From CAVPRW01 sp046727435 [NCBI: bacterium] (GTDB lineage Bacteria > Tectomicrobia > Entotheonellia > J063), in assembly GCA_046727435.1 (NCBI GenBank), contig JBKPCR010000490.1:1-9047 (forward strand): 9,047 nucleotides of DNA, written 5' to 3'. The first letter of the stretch is position 1; each line of letters starts with the position of its first letter. Below are positions 1 to 8,622 of this stretch, piece after piece. The position numbers and the translations under genes are program-made. The notes beneath the pieces are model-generated. The model was not told the DNA's origin, did not search any database, and worked only from the letters and a program-made list of their open reading frames with translations.

Positions 1-1767
1 CCCATCTTCCATACCTGAGACGAAGACTACTGGAAATTCCAGGCCCTTGGAAGTGTGCAGGGTCATCAGCACCACCCGACCAGCATCATCGATGAGGGTG
101 TCTTGATCGGCCATGAGTGCCGTCTGATCGAGGAAGCTCATTAGTGATGTATCTTGGGCGCGTTCTTCGAAATCGTCCGCTGCGGTGATGACTTCCTGGA
201 TATTTTGCCGGCGCATTTCATCCTCGCCTGCGGTACTGTATTGTTCGAGGAAGTTGGTGCGGCGAATCAGCTCGCGAATGAGCTCGGCGACGGACGAGGT
301 CGCCGCCAGTCCGCGCAAATCTTCCGCCAACGCGAAAAATTGTTTTACCTTGCTGCCTGCAGCTCCGCTTAAGAGCCCTGTGGCCAGCACCTCGCCCACG
401 GCATCATAGAGCGGGATGCCACGCATCTCTGCGTGCGCGGCGATCTTATCGACGGTCACCTTGCCGATCCCACGCGGTGGGACGTTGATGACGCGCCGCA
501 GGCTCACCGAGTCTCGCGGGTTGGCCATCATGCGCAGGTAGGCCAGGAGGTCCTTGACCTCCTTACGCTCGTAGAATTTCAGCCCGCCGACGATCTGGTA
601 GGGGATGCTTTCCTTTCGCAACGCATCTTCGATGGCTCGTGACTGGGCGTTGGTACGATAAAAAATGGCCACGTCGCGATAATCCCACCCCGCCGACAGG
701 CGTAAGCGGCGGATCATTTGGCAGATGAGCGCTGCCTCCTGCGTTTCATCGACCGCCTCGATGTACGTCAGCTTTTCGCCAGCCTCCCGCTGTGTCCATA
801 GGCTCTTGCCCTTGCGTTCGGTGTTCTTATCGATGACCTTGCCTGCGGCTTCCAGAATGCTCTTGGTCGAACGATAATTCTCCTCCAGCTTGACCACCGC
901 ACACTCCGGATAATCCCGTTCGAAGGAGAGAATGTTGCTGATATCCGCTCCCCTCCACGCGTAAATCGATTGATCATCGTCGCCAACGACGCAGAGATTA
1001 CGGTGTTCGGCGGCCAGCAGGCGGATGATGCGGTACTGGGCGTGATTGGTATCCTGGTACTCATCGACCAGAATGTAGCGGAATTTTTGCTGGTAATAGC
1101 TTAAGACCTCGGGGACCTCCTCAAAGAGCTGCCCCGTCTGCATGAGCAGATCATCGAAGTCGAGGGCGTTTTGGTCCACCAGCTTTTTCTGATAGAGCTG
1201 ATACACCCGTCGCACCGCCTCTTCAAGCCCAAAATTTTGCCCACCCCCGCGGGCGAACTGCTCCGCCGTGATCAGTTGATTCTTTAACCGACTGATGCGC
1301 CCGCCGATGGCCTGGGGGGCATACCGATCAGGACTAATGTTCAGCTCGCGCAGGCACTCTTTGATGAGGGCGGACTGATCGGCGGTATCGAGGATGACAA
1401 AATTCCGGGTATGGCGCCCGAGATGTTCGATTTCACGCCGCAACAGGCGAGCGCAGGCAGCGTGAAAGGTGCTCACCCAGATCTCCTGACTGGAGGCCCC
1501 GAGGAGCCTCTCGACGCGACGGCGCATCTCCTCCGCTGCCTTATTGGTGAAGGTGAGCGCCAGGATCTGCCACGGGGCAACGCCATGTGCGCCGATGAGG
1601 CGGGCGATACGATGGGTAATGACGCGGGTTTTGCCGGAGCCGGCCCCCGCCAGGATCAGCAGGGGGCCATCCGCATGTAACACCGCCTGGCACTGCGAGG
1701 GATTGAGTCCTGCTAAGACATCCCCCGTGGCCGCGGGTGGGTCGTCGGATGCTGGATGTGGGCTCAT
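1..1767 (-). CDS. uvrD: UvrD/PcrA-family superfamily 1 DNA helicase (C-terminus beyond window)
   Basis: ATP-dependent 3'-5' DNA helicase of the UvrD/PcrA/Rep group, which unwinds DNA in excision and mismatch repair and strips proteins from DNA in the cytoplasm. The frame is open from an ATG at 1767 to base 1, giving 589 residues; the family is usually 700-750, so roughly the last fifth is missing. Visible motifs in order: Q-motif LNPSQ at 21-25, Walker A AGAGSGKT at 40-47, motif Ia TFTNKAAEEM at 72-81, motif Ib STFHAAC near 99-105, Walker B LVDEYQDT at 233-240, motif III GDDDQSIYAWRG at 262-273, motif IV ENYRST at 296-301, and motif V LHTSKGLEF at 570-578. The window cuts just after GMEDG. 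The start codon overlaps the glmS stop (ATGA, 4 bases) with no clear Shine-Dalgarno sequence, which suggests translational coupling. UvrD and PcrA cannot be told apart from this part alone. Confidence 0.95.
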   Translation of the reverse strand, partial: MSPHPASDDPPAATGDVLAGLNPSQCQAVLHADGPLLILAGAGSGKTRVITHRIARLIGAHGVAPWQILALTFTNKAAEEMRRRVERLLGASSQEIWVSTFHAACARLLRREIEHLGRHTRNFVILDTADQSALIKECLRELNISPDRYAPQAIGGRISRLKNQLITAEQFARGGGQNFGLEEAVRRVYQLYQKKLVDQNALDFDDLLMQTGQLFEEVPEVLSYYQQKFRYILVDEYQDTNHAQYRIIRLLAAEHRNLCVVGDDDQSIYAWRGADISNILSFERDYPECAVVKLEENYRSTKSILEAAGKVIDKNTERKGKSLWTQREAGEKLTYIEAVDETQEAALICQMIRRLRLSAGWDYRDVAIFYRTNAQSRAIEDALRKESIPYQIVGGLKFYERKEVKDLLAYLRMMANPRDSVSLRRVINVPPRGIGKVTVDKIAAHAEMRGIPLYDAVGEVLATGLLSGAAGSKVKQFFALAEDLRGLAATSSVAELIRELIRRTNFLEQYSTAGEDEMRRQNIQEVITAADDFEERAQDTSLMSFLDQTALMADQDTLIDDAGRVVLMTLHTSKGLEFPVVFVSGMEDG

Positions 1768-3584
1768 TCGACGGTCACGCTTTTGGCCAGATTGCGTGGT
1801 TGATCGACATCACACCCACGCCGGACCGCGATGTGGTAGGCCAGCAGTTGCAAGGGCAGCACCAGGACCAACGGCTGCAACAAATCCGGGACGTCGGGCA
1901 CATACAGGACGTGCTGGGCATGCCGCTTCAGGTCCTCATCGCCCTCCGTGCCAACAGCGATGATGATGCCGTCTCGCGCCTTGATCTCCTCCAGGTTGGA
2001 GACGATTTTATCATGCACGCGACTTCGGGGTGCCAGGATGACCACCGGCATCTGCGGATCGATGAGCGCGATCGGGCCGTGTTTCATCTCGCCCCCAGCA
2101 TAGCCCTCAGCGTGGATGTAGGATAATTCCTTCAGCTTCAGCGCCCCCTCCAGGGCAATCGGGAACGACAGACCACGGCCGAGGAACAGGAAGTCCCGCT
2201 TAGTGGCAAACTGTCGCGCCAACTCCGTGATGGCTTCCTCGTGTTCCAGCACTCCCTCCATCAGGCGTGGCATCTGCAAGAGGTCTTGCGCCAACTTCTT
2301 GCCTCGTGCCTCGGCGAGTGTGCCCTGTTGGCGCCCGAGCGCCAACCCCAGCAGATATAAGGACACCAACTGGGTCGTGAAGGTCTTGCTCGCGGCCACG
2401 CCGATTTCCGGCCCCGCGTGCGTATAGAAGACGCCATCCGACTCACGGGCCAGCGTGCTATCCATGACGTTGCTAATGGCCACGGCTGTGGCGCCATGGC
2501 GCTTGGCCTCGCGGCCGGCAGCGATGGTATCGGCCGTTTCACCCGACTGTGAGATGCCCACGAACAACGTGTGCTGATCGAGCACCGGCTGGCGATAGCG
2601 GAACTCTGAACCGTAATCGACTTCAACCGGAATACGGGCCATATCTTCGATCATATACTTGCCGATGAGGGCGGCATGCCATGAGGTGCCGCAGGCCACC
2701 AGCAGGACACGTTGCACCTGCGCCAGGAAGCGCGATGCGTGGCCGAGCTCGAGCGCGGCATCACCCGTCTCTGGAAGCACTCGGCCGCGGAAGGTATCGA
2801 GCACAGCGCGCGGCTGTTCGAAGATCTCCTTCAGCATGAAATGCTTATAGCCCCCCTTCTCGGCCATGATGGGGTCCCACGTCACGTGGCGGATATCCTT
2901 CCCCACCACGTGGCCGTCGAGGCTGCTGACGCGTACCCCTTCGCGCGTTAAGGTAGCCACCTCGCCATCGTCCAGGAAGATGACCTCCCGCGTGTGATTC
3001 AGCACCGCGGGCACATCCGAGGCCAGGAAATAAGCCCCCTGGCCGAGACCCACCACGAGTGGGCAGCCGGAGCGCGCACCGACCACGGTATTGGGATCGT
3101 CCGTACTCAAGACGGCGATGGCATAGGCCCCCACCACCTCCTGTAAAGCTTGAAGCACGGCGGCTGTGAGATCGCCAGTGAAGTACTTGGCGATCAGGTG
3201 GACGATGACCTCGGTATCGGTCTCGGTGCGGAATTCATGCCCCTCGGCGCTGAGCTTCTCCTTCAGGGCTAGATAATTCTCGATGATGCCGTTATGCACG
3301 AGGACAAATCCTGCGGCTTCATGCGGATGTGCGTTCAGCTCGGTGACGCGACCATGGGTCGCCCAGCGGGTATGGCCGATGCCGATCGTGCCGGTGGGCG
3401 GGTCGTTTCCGACCACCTCCTCTAGGTTCTTCAGCTTGCCCACGGCTTTACGGATCGCCAATTGCGCGTCGTTGATGACGGCGATGCCCGCCGAATCATA
3501 GCCGCGATATTCCAAACGTTTCAGCCCCTCGATCAGAATCGGGACTGCATTGTCTCCGCCGATATAGCCGATAATCCCACACAT
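1764..3584 (-). CDS. glmS: Glutamine--fructose-6-phosphate aminotransferase (isomerizing), GlmS
   Basis: Converts fructose-6-phosphate and glutamine to glucosamine-6-phosphate and glutamate, the first committed step of amino-sugar synthesis, in the cytoplasm. The 606-residue product matches the usual length (about 609 in E. coli). I chose the ATG at 3584 because it places the catalytic Cys at residue 2 (MCGIIGYIG), to be exposed by Met removal, and because GGAGG lies 8 bases upstream; a TTG at 3599 would bury the Cys and overlap the ribosome site. The N-terminal class II glutaminase domain shows HTRWATHG, HNGIIENY and ETDTE. Two SIS isomerase domains follow: the first has ACGTSWHA and SQSGETADT, the second has LKLKELSYIHAEG with the catalytic Glu and EMKHGP with the catalytic His at 502. 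The tail PRNLAKSVTVE carries the conserved lysine and is typical of the family. It lies 59 bases after glmU and overlaps the helicase gene by 4. Confidence 0.98.
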   Translation of the reverse strand: MCGIIGYIGGDNAVPILIEGLKRLEYRGYDSAGIAVINDAQLAIRKAVGKLKNLEEVVGNDPPTGTIGIGHTRWATHGRVTELNAHPHEAAGFVLVHNGIIENYLALKEKLSAEGHEFRTETDTEVIVHLIAKYFTGDLTAAVLQALQEVVGAYAIAVLSTDDPNTVVGARSGCPLVVGLGQGAYFLASDVPAVLNHTREVIFLDDGEVATLTREGVRVSSLDGHVVGKDIRHVTWDPIMAEKGGYKHFMLKEIFEQPRAVLDTFRGRVLPETGDAALELGHASRFLAQVQRVLLVACGTSWHAALIGKYMIEDMARIPVEVDYGSEFRYRQPVLDQHTLFVGISQSGETADTIAAGREAKRHGATAVAISNVMDSTLARESDGVFYTHAGPEIGVAASKTFTTQLVSLYLLGLALGRQQGTLAEARGKKLAQDLLQMPRLMEGVLEHEEAITELARQFATKRDFLFLGRGLSFPIALEGALKLKELSYIHAEGYAGGEMKHGPIALIDPQMPVVILAPRSRVHDKIVSNLEEIKARDGIIIAVGTEGDEDLKRHAQHVLYVPDVPDLLQPLVLVLPLQLLAYHIAVRRGCDVDQPRNLAKSVTVE

Positions 3585-3592
3585 CCTTGATT

Positions 3593-3597
3593 CCTCC
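3593..3597 (-). promoter_or_regulatory. Shine-Dalgarno site of glmS
   Basis: GGAGG on the minus strand, 8 bases before the ATG at 3584. It decides the glmS start against the in-frame TTG at 3599, which overlaps this site. Confidence 0.85.
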
Positions 3598-3620
3598 AAC
3601 CCCAGACGCGGGTGAGCTCC

Positions 3621-3641
3621 CCGTGTACAACCCGGACACGG
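3621..3641 (-). other. Small inverted repeat between glmU and glmS
   Basis: Arms CCGTGT and ACACGG form a perfect 6-bp stem around a 9-base loop in the 59-base glmU-glmS gap, beginning 2 bases after the glmU stop codon. There is no T-tract after it, so it does not look like an intrinsic terminator. It could be an mRNA-processing or stability hairpin within the glmU-glmS message. Nothing resembling the glmS ribozyme fits in this short gap. Its function is unknown. Confidence 0.35.
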
Positions 3642-3643
3642 TC

Positions 3644-5044
3644 CTACTCCTTGTCTTGGGTGCCGTGAGCCTTGGGCTTGCGCTGCAAGGCCCAGCCCTC
3701 GCGATGCACCTGGTCTTTGGTGTTAAAGACCAGCGCGTCGGGGGGCACCTCCTTGCGCACCGTTGTGCCAGTGGCGATGTACGCCCCATGCCCGATTCGC
3801 AACGGCGCGATGATCTGGCTATCGCTACCGATAAACACCTCGTCCTCGATAACGGTTTCGTTTTTCTTATCACCGTCGTAGTTACAGGCGATGAACCCAG
3901 CACCCACGTTCACGTCCTTCCCCATGACGACGTCACCGATATAGCTCAGGTGTGCGGCTTTGGACTCATCGCCTATGATCGATTTTTTGACCTCGACGAA
4001 ATTGCCGACCCGCACCCGCTTGCCCAACACCGATTCCGGTCGCAAATGGGCGAAAGGGCCCACATGCGAGCCGGCAGCGATCGTGCTGCCGGTGATGACA
4101 CAGGATGGGAAGATGATCACACCATCCTCGATGGTACTGTCGCGGATGACGGTATTAGGCCAGATCTCACAGTCTTCGCCGATCACTGTCTGGCCGAGGA
4201 TGTGGGTGTTGGGGTGGAGCACAGTATCGCAGCCGATCTGAACCTCGGGATGCACATAGGTGGTGTGCGGGTCGATGATGGTCACGCCGCTCGCCATCAG
4301 GCGCTCGAGCACCTGTTGGTGGAGGAGCGCTTCAGCCCTCGCCAAGTCGGCTTTGGAATCCACCCCGATCGCTTCACGCCAATCGTCGCATAGTACCGCC
4401 TGGACCAGGAGTCCCGACCGGCAGGCGGCGCCGATGACATCGGTCAGATAATACTCCCCTTTGACGTTATCGGAGGTGAGGTCATGCAGGGCAGGATAAA
4501 CGAAGCTCGCCTGGAAGCAATAGATGCCCGTGTTGATCTCGCGAATGGCACGCTCCGCATCGCTGGCGTCGAGAGCTTCGACGATGCGCGCCACCTGCCC
4601 ATTATGCTCACGTACCACCCGTCCCAAGCGCCCTGGCTGCTCCATCTCCGCGGTCAACAACGTCGCCACCGCTCCAGAGCGGCGGTGCGCGTCCACCAGG
4701 CGCTGCAGTGTCTCGGCACGTAGCAACGGCACGTCGGCGTGCAAGACCAGCACATCGCCAGGGAAATCTTTCAAGATCTCCTCGGTCTGCCGCATCGCGT
4801 GCCCGGTCCCCAGTTGTTCCGTTTGTTCGACCGCGCGCCAGCCGACGGCAGGCAGCATCTGCGTGATCGGCTCTGCCTGCTGCCCCACCACAACCACGGC
4901 CGGGGCAGCTTGGAGGGACGCGGCTAACTCAAACGTATACAAGATCATAGGCCGCCCGGCCACCGGTTGGATCACCTTGGGGGTTTTGCACCGCATACGG
5001 GTGCCTCTACCCGCGGCCAGAACGACGGCTGCCAATGAGCTCAT
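3644..5044 (-). CDS. glmU: Bifunctional GlmU: glucosamine-1-phosphate acetyltransferase / UDP-GlcNAc pyrophosphorylase
   Basis: Acetylates glucosamine-1-phosphate with acetyl-CoA, then couples GlcNAc-1-P to UTP to make UDP-GlcNAc for peptidoglycan and lipopolysaccharide, in the cytoplasm. The 466 residues compare with 456 in E. coli. The N-terminal uridyltransferase domain (about 1-230) shows LAAGRGTRM at 9-17, K23 in KTPKV, QLGTGHAM, ADVPLL (the usual form is GDVPL), EINTGIY and GEYYLTD. The C-terminal left-handed beta-helix has hexapeptide repeats, GPFAHLRP, the catalytic His at 365 in AAHLSYIGD, and a GAG...CNYDG segment near the acetyl-CoA site. The start at 5044 was chosen because AAGGAG sits 6 bases upstream and the protein then begins MSSLAAVVLAAG as the family does. 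An in-frame ATG at 5140 would add 32 arginine-rich residues with no family support. It lies 95 bases after the ntrC-like gene and 59 before glmS, whose pathway it completes. Confidence 0.97.
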   Translation of the reverse strand: MSSLAAVVLAAGRGTRMRCKTPKVIQPVAGRPMILYTFELAASLQAAPAVVVVGQQAEPITQMLPAVGWRAVEQTEQLGTGHAMRQTEEILKDFPGDVLVLHADVPLLRAETLQRLVDAHRRSGAVATLLTAEMEQPGRLGRVVREHNGQVARIVEALDASDAERAIREINTGIYCFQASFVYPALHDLTSDNVKGEYYLTDVIGAACRSGLLVQAVLCDDWREAIGVDSKADLARAEALLHQQVLERLMASGVTIIDPHTTYVHPEVQIGCDTVLHPNTHILGQTVIGEDCEIWPNTVIRDSTIEDGVIIFPSCVITGSTIAAGSHVGPFAHLRPESVLGKRVRVGNFVEVKKSIIGDESKAAHLSYIGDVVMGKDVNVGAGFIACNYDGDKKNETVIEDEVFIGSDSQIIAPLRIGHGAYIATGTTVRKEVPPDALVFNTKDQVHREGWALQRKPKAHGTQDKE

Positions 5045-5050
5045 GGCCAT

Positions 5051-5056
5051 CTCCTT
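5051..5056 (-). promoter_or_regulatory. Shine-Dalgarno site that sets the glmU start
   Basis: AAGGAG on the minus strand, 6 bases before the ATG at 5044. Other in-frame ATGs lie at 5050, 5059 and 5140. Only the one at 5044 has good spacing to this site and fits the family N-terminus. Confidence 0.7.
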
Positions 5057-5139
5057 CATTGTGGGGGGAACTCGCCACCGCGCTCCCAGCATCCTGTCCT
5101 CTGCGTGATGGGCACAGCGGCGGATCCTTTCTCCTGCCA

Positions 5140-6615
<1,476 letters not shown>

Positions 6616-6621
6616 ACTTCC

Positions 6622-7722
6622 TCATCCTTCCAAGGGCCCCTCTGACGTTCCTGGGTTGACCGGGAGATAGATCCGTACGGTGGTCCCCTGACCAGGGAGA
6701 CTCTTGATGATGAAATGTCCGCCATGCTCTTCGACAATCCTATGCGCAATAGCGAGCCCCAGGCCAGACCCCTTGGCCTTCGTCGTAAAAAACGGCGTAA
6801 ACAGCTTACGCTGGACCTCTGGCGGAATCCCTACGCCCTCGTCAGCAAGTTCCACCACGAGCATCAGCCCGCCACCCGGTCCGAGACGGACCGGCTCACT
6901 CGATCGTCTCGTCGTCAGGGTCAGCGCACCCCCGTGGGGCATGGCTTCCCAGCCATTGCGGATGAGATTCAAGAATGTCTGCGTCAGATGATTGCGGTCG
7001 GCCCAGAGATCGGGGAGACTGGGATCGTATTGCTGCCGAATCTGGACGCCGCGCACGGTGCAGGCCGGTCGTTCGAGGGCGATGACGCTATCGAGGACTT
7101 CGTGCACATTGACCCGCGTCCGCAATAAGGGATGGGGCCTGGCAAAATCCAGCATCTCCTCCATTAATACGTTCAGACGATCGGCTTCACGAATGATGAC
7201 ATCGGTGTACTCACGCGCATCAGCCGTGGTCAATTCCTCACGCAGGAGCTGTGCCGCACCCCGAATGCCGAGCAGCGGGTTTTTGATCTCATGAGCCATC
7301 GCCGCGGCCAGAACGCCGAATGCTGTCAGCCGCTCCGCTGGCTGCTGACTCTCTTGTAACGCTTTAAACCGCCGCAGGTCTCTGACCACGAGCACTGCCC
7401 CCAACGTCTCCCCCACCTTATCCAGAATCGCCGAGATCGTCAGGCTGGTCGGCAGCAGTTCCCCATCCCAGCGCGGCCACTCGGCGTCCGGGATGAAAAA
7501 GGGGTGGCCGGTCTCCAGGGTGGCGATGACACGCGCCGGGATCGGGGATTCCTTTGGCAGCAGCGTCGCTAATGCCGCACCGGTGGCACGACGCGACGAG
7601 GTGCCGGTCATCTCTTCCATGGCTGGATTGAACAGCAAGACGCGACGGGCAGGATCCGTAACGACGACGCCATCGCTGAGTGAGGCTAAGATATGTTCGG
7701 AGAGATCCGTAGATCGTTTCAT
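6622..7722 (-). CDS. ntrB: NtrB/GlnL-like PAS-domain sensor histidine kinase
   Basis: Soluble histidine kinase expected to phosphorylate the NtrC-type regulator encoded 6 bases downstream. From the ATG at 7722 it has 366 residues (E. coli NtrB 349). A PAS domain covers about 8-115 (ILASLSDGVVVTD...FNPAMEEMTG). The H-box AMAHEIKNPLLGIRGAAQLL, with phospho-acceptor H144, closely resembles that of NtrB. The ATPase domain has the N-box NLIRNGWEA (N256), G1 DEGVGIP at 294-300, F-box FTPFFTTK at 308-315, and G2 GSGLGLA at 318-324. No membrane helix is predicted, as expected for NtrB. The start is uncertain. An in-frame ATG at 7782 would add 20 residues (with a hydrophobic CIACLISL stretch and strongly GC-rich third positions) but has AAGGG directly abutting it. 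I prefer 7722 because AGG lies 8 bases upstream and the PAS domain then begins as in NtrB. A strong promoter lies at 7813-7841. Confidence 0.9.
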   Translation of the reverse strand: MKRSTDLSEHILASLSDGVVVTDPARRVLLFNPAMEEMTGTSSRRATGAALATLLPKESPIPARVIATLETGHPFFIPDAEWPRWDGELLPTSLTISAILDKVGETLGAVLVVRDLRRFKALQESQQPAERLTAFGVLAAAMAHEIKNPLLGIRGAAQLLREELTTADAREYTDVIIREADRLNVLMEEMLDFARPHPLLRTRVNVHEVLDSVIALERPACTVRGVQIRQQYDPSLPDLWADRNHLTQTFLNLIRNGWEAMPHGGALTLTTRRSSEPVRLGPGGGLMLVVELADEGVGIPPEVQRKLFTPFFTTKAKGSGLGLAIAHRIVEEHGGHFIIKSLPGQGTTVRIYLPVNPGTSEGPLEG

Positions 7723-7812
7723 CCATAGGACCTGCGTTGCCTGCAGGCTGATGAGGCAGGCGATGCAAACGTGGGGCAGCATCCCTTAATCTACCACAGC
7801 CAAAACAGCGCC

Positions 7813-7841
7813 ATCATAGCAGAATCCACCGGGGAGATCAA
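7813..7841 (-). promoter_or_regulatory. Sigma-70-type promoter for the ntrB-ntrC-glmU-glmS-uvrD unit
   Basis: Minus-strand TTGATC (-35, 7841-7836), a 17-base spacer and TATGAT (-10, 7818-7813), preceded by TGC as an extended -10. Five of six -10 bases match consensus, and the spacing is ideal. Transcription would begin near 7806, leaving a leader of about 25 bases to the ATG at 7782 or about 85 to that at 7722. No other promoter this good is evident just before the kinase gene. Confidence 0.65.
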
Positions 7842-7852
7842 GGGTCATGCCA
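7837..7852 (-). promoter_or_regulatory. Possible sigma-54 -24/-12 element upstream of ntrB
   Basis: The minus strand reads TGGCATGACCCTTGAT, against the sigma-54 consensus TGGCACG-N4-TTGCW. The -24 GG and the spacing are right, but the -12 GC is GA and one -24 base differs. It overlaps the -35 of the sigma-70 promoter. Since the operon encodes a sigma-54 activator, self-regulation is conceivable, but the -12 mismatch makes this a weak call. Confidence 0.3.
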
Positions 7853-7861
7853 CGTCGCCAC

Positions 7862-7911
7862 CGCTCCCGCTGGCCAACCTACCTGGCCGGGGACAGCACA
7901 CGCTCCCGCTG
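7862..7911. repeat. Short direct repeats flanking a small hairpin in the intergenic region
   Basis: CGCTCCCGCTG occurs at 7862-7872 and again at 7901-7911, 39 bases apart. Between them GGCCA (7872-7876) and TGGCC (7884-7888) form a 5-bp stem with a 7-base loop. The block lies between the end of the thioredoxin-like gene (7936) and the ntrB promoter, so it could be a binding site or a weak transcript-end structure. No T-tract follows on either strand. Confidence 0.35.
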
Positions 7912-7935
7912 CCCATGATGCATCCACCACGCCGA

Positions 7936-8382
7936 TCACAGGCCAAAGCTGGCACGAATGCGCTCGCGCAAGGCACCTTCTTCTTGGATACCGACCAGCG
8001 TCTCGAGACGTTTCCCGTCCGCATCTAACAACACTAATGTTGTATTGCCCACTCCGTGACGGTTGGCAAATGCCAGCCCCTCGGGAGTATTGAGGTCGGC
8101 CAGGACAAAAGCGACTTGCCCGCGAAACTCGAACCGGAGCGCATCGACGACGCGCTTGAGCTGAGCGCAGTTCGGTCAGCCTGGCAAAAATACCTGCACA
8201 ATCGCCGGTCGCTTGCCGAGGACGTCGAAGCCACTATACCCTGGTTGGCTGGTCAGCGCCATGACGGCCACGATGGCGGCAATCACCACCGGAGCGGCGA
8301 TGAGCAACATGATCCATCGGCGCTTACGGCTGTGCCGTCGAGCCCTCGCCTGTTGCCGTGCCGCTTTCTGACTCTGGCCCAT
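7936..8382 (-). CDS. Membrane-anchored thioredoxin-like protein, probable selenoprotein (UxxC, in-frame TGA)
   Basis: Read through an in-frame TGA (8178-8176), this gives 148 residues. The start at 8382 has AGGAG 8 bases upstream. Residues 1-22 are basic (RRHSRKRR just before the helix), 23-43 form one membrane helix, and the rest should lie outside the cytoplasm by the positive-inside rule. The domain from about 57 reads like a thioredoxin: strand IVQVFLPG, then U69-P-N-C72 where CxxC is expected, helix, strand VAFVLADLN, FANRHGVGN, strand TLVLLDADGK, and an end LVGIQEEGALRERI much like thioredoxin tails. The 79 residues after the TGA keep the fold and frame, which argues against an ordinary stop. 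A fitting SECIS hairpin follows the TGA. Inferred role: thiol-disulfide or peroxide redox chemistry at the membrane; the partner is unknown. Thr replaces the usual cis-Pro before TLVLL. Alternatives are a pseudogene or base error changing TGC to TGA. If TGA stops translation, only a 68-residue anchored peptide is made. Confidence 0.75.
8130..8174 (-). promoter_or_regulatory. Candidate bacterial SECIS element
   Basis: The mRNA directly after the UGA can fold into a long hairpin. A lower stem pairs CGAACUG with CGGUUCG (7 bp with one G-U), starting 1 base after the UGA. An upper stem pairs AGCGCGUC with GAUGCGCU (8 bp with one G-U) around a 3-base loop GUC. The loop begins 28 bases after the UGA, and its first base is G. 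Known bacterial SECIS rules are a small apical loop with a G in its first two positions, 16-37 bases from the UGA; this fits. A weaker alternative stem (GCGCU with AGCGC) competes. The structure lies in coding sequence, so chance pairing in GC-rich DNA is possible. Confidence 0.6.
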
Positions 8383-8390
8383 CGCTGTTT

Positions 8391-8395
8391 CTCCT
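8391..8395 (-). promoter_or_regulatory. Shine-Dalgarno site of the thioredoxin-like gene
   Basis: AGGAG on the minus strand, 8 bases before the ATG at 8382. It supports that start over an in-frame ATG at 8436, which would add 18 residues. Confidence 0.75.
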
Positions 8396-8470
8396 GCTAC
8401 GAGCGCACCCGATACCGAGGCTCGCCTGCTCTCCATCCGTTTCCGCCCACCTGGTCGCCTCTGTCTCTCT

Positions 8471-8479
8471 ACTATACCA
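8471..8479 (-). promoter_or_regulatory. Extended -10 promoter for the thioredoxin-like gene
   Basis: The minus strand reads TGGTATAGT: TATAGT matches five of six -10 bases and is preceded by TGn. A partial -35 (TGACGA, 18-base spacer) lies upstream. The start point would be near 8464, giving a leader of about 80 bases to the ATG at 8382. Confidence 0.5.
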
Positions 8480-8558
8480 TAAGCCGATGCTGCGTCGTCA
8501 GGAATGGTGTACGCGTCAACGTTCTGCGCAGTCGTCTCAAGGCACGTTTGTTACTCCC

Positions 8559-8575
8559 CCTCGCATCGGGCGAGG
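8559..8575. repeat. Perfect 6-bp inverted repeat in the divergent region
   Basis: CCTCGC and GCGAGG flank the 5-base loop ATCGG, about midway between the two divergent promoters. No T-tract follows on either strand, so it is not a clear terminator. It may be a protein-binding site or chance in GC-rich DNA. Confidence 0.3.
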
Positions 8576-8622
8576 AAATCGACTCGCAGGCGTCGTCGTA
8601 CCACTCTGGAGAGCACCTCGAC

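Noticed and set aside
3585-3643. glmS ribozyme upstream of glmS
   Set aside because: The gap is only 59 bases, too short for the roughly 150-base ribozyme, and its core is not visible.
3587-4393. A 268-codon plus-strand open frame opposite glmU
   Set aside because: It lies antisense within glmU, whose motifs are unmistakable; long antisense frames are expected in GC-rich genes.
8176-8436. Thioredoxin-like gene as a short 86-residue protein ending at the TGA
   Set aside because: It would end one codon before PNC in the middle of the redox motif, and the coherent fold after the TGA would be unexplained; kept only as the alternative outcome if the TGA is not recoded.
8559-8575. Intrinsic terminator in the divergent region
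   Set aside because: The stem is only 6 bp and has no T-tract on either strand; both neighbouring genes begin, rather than end, here.
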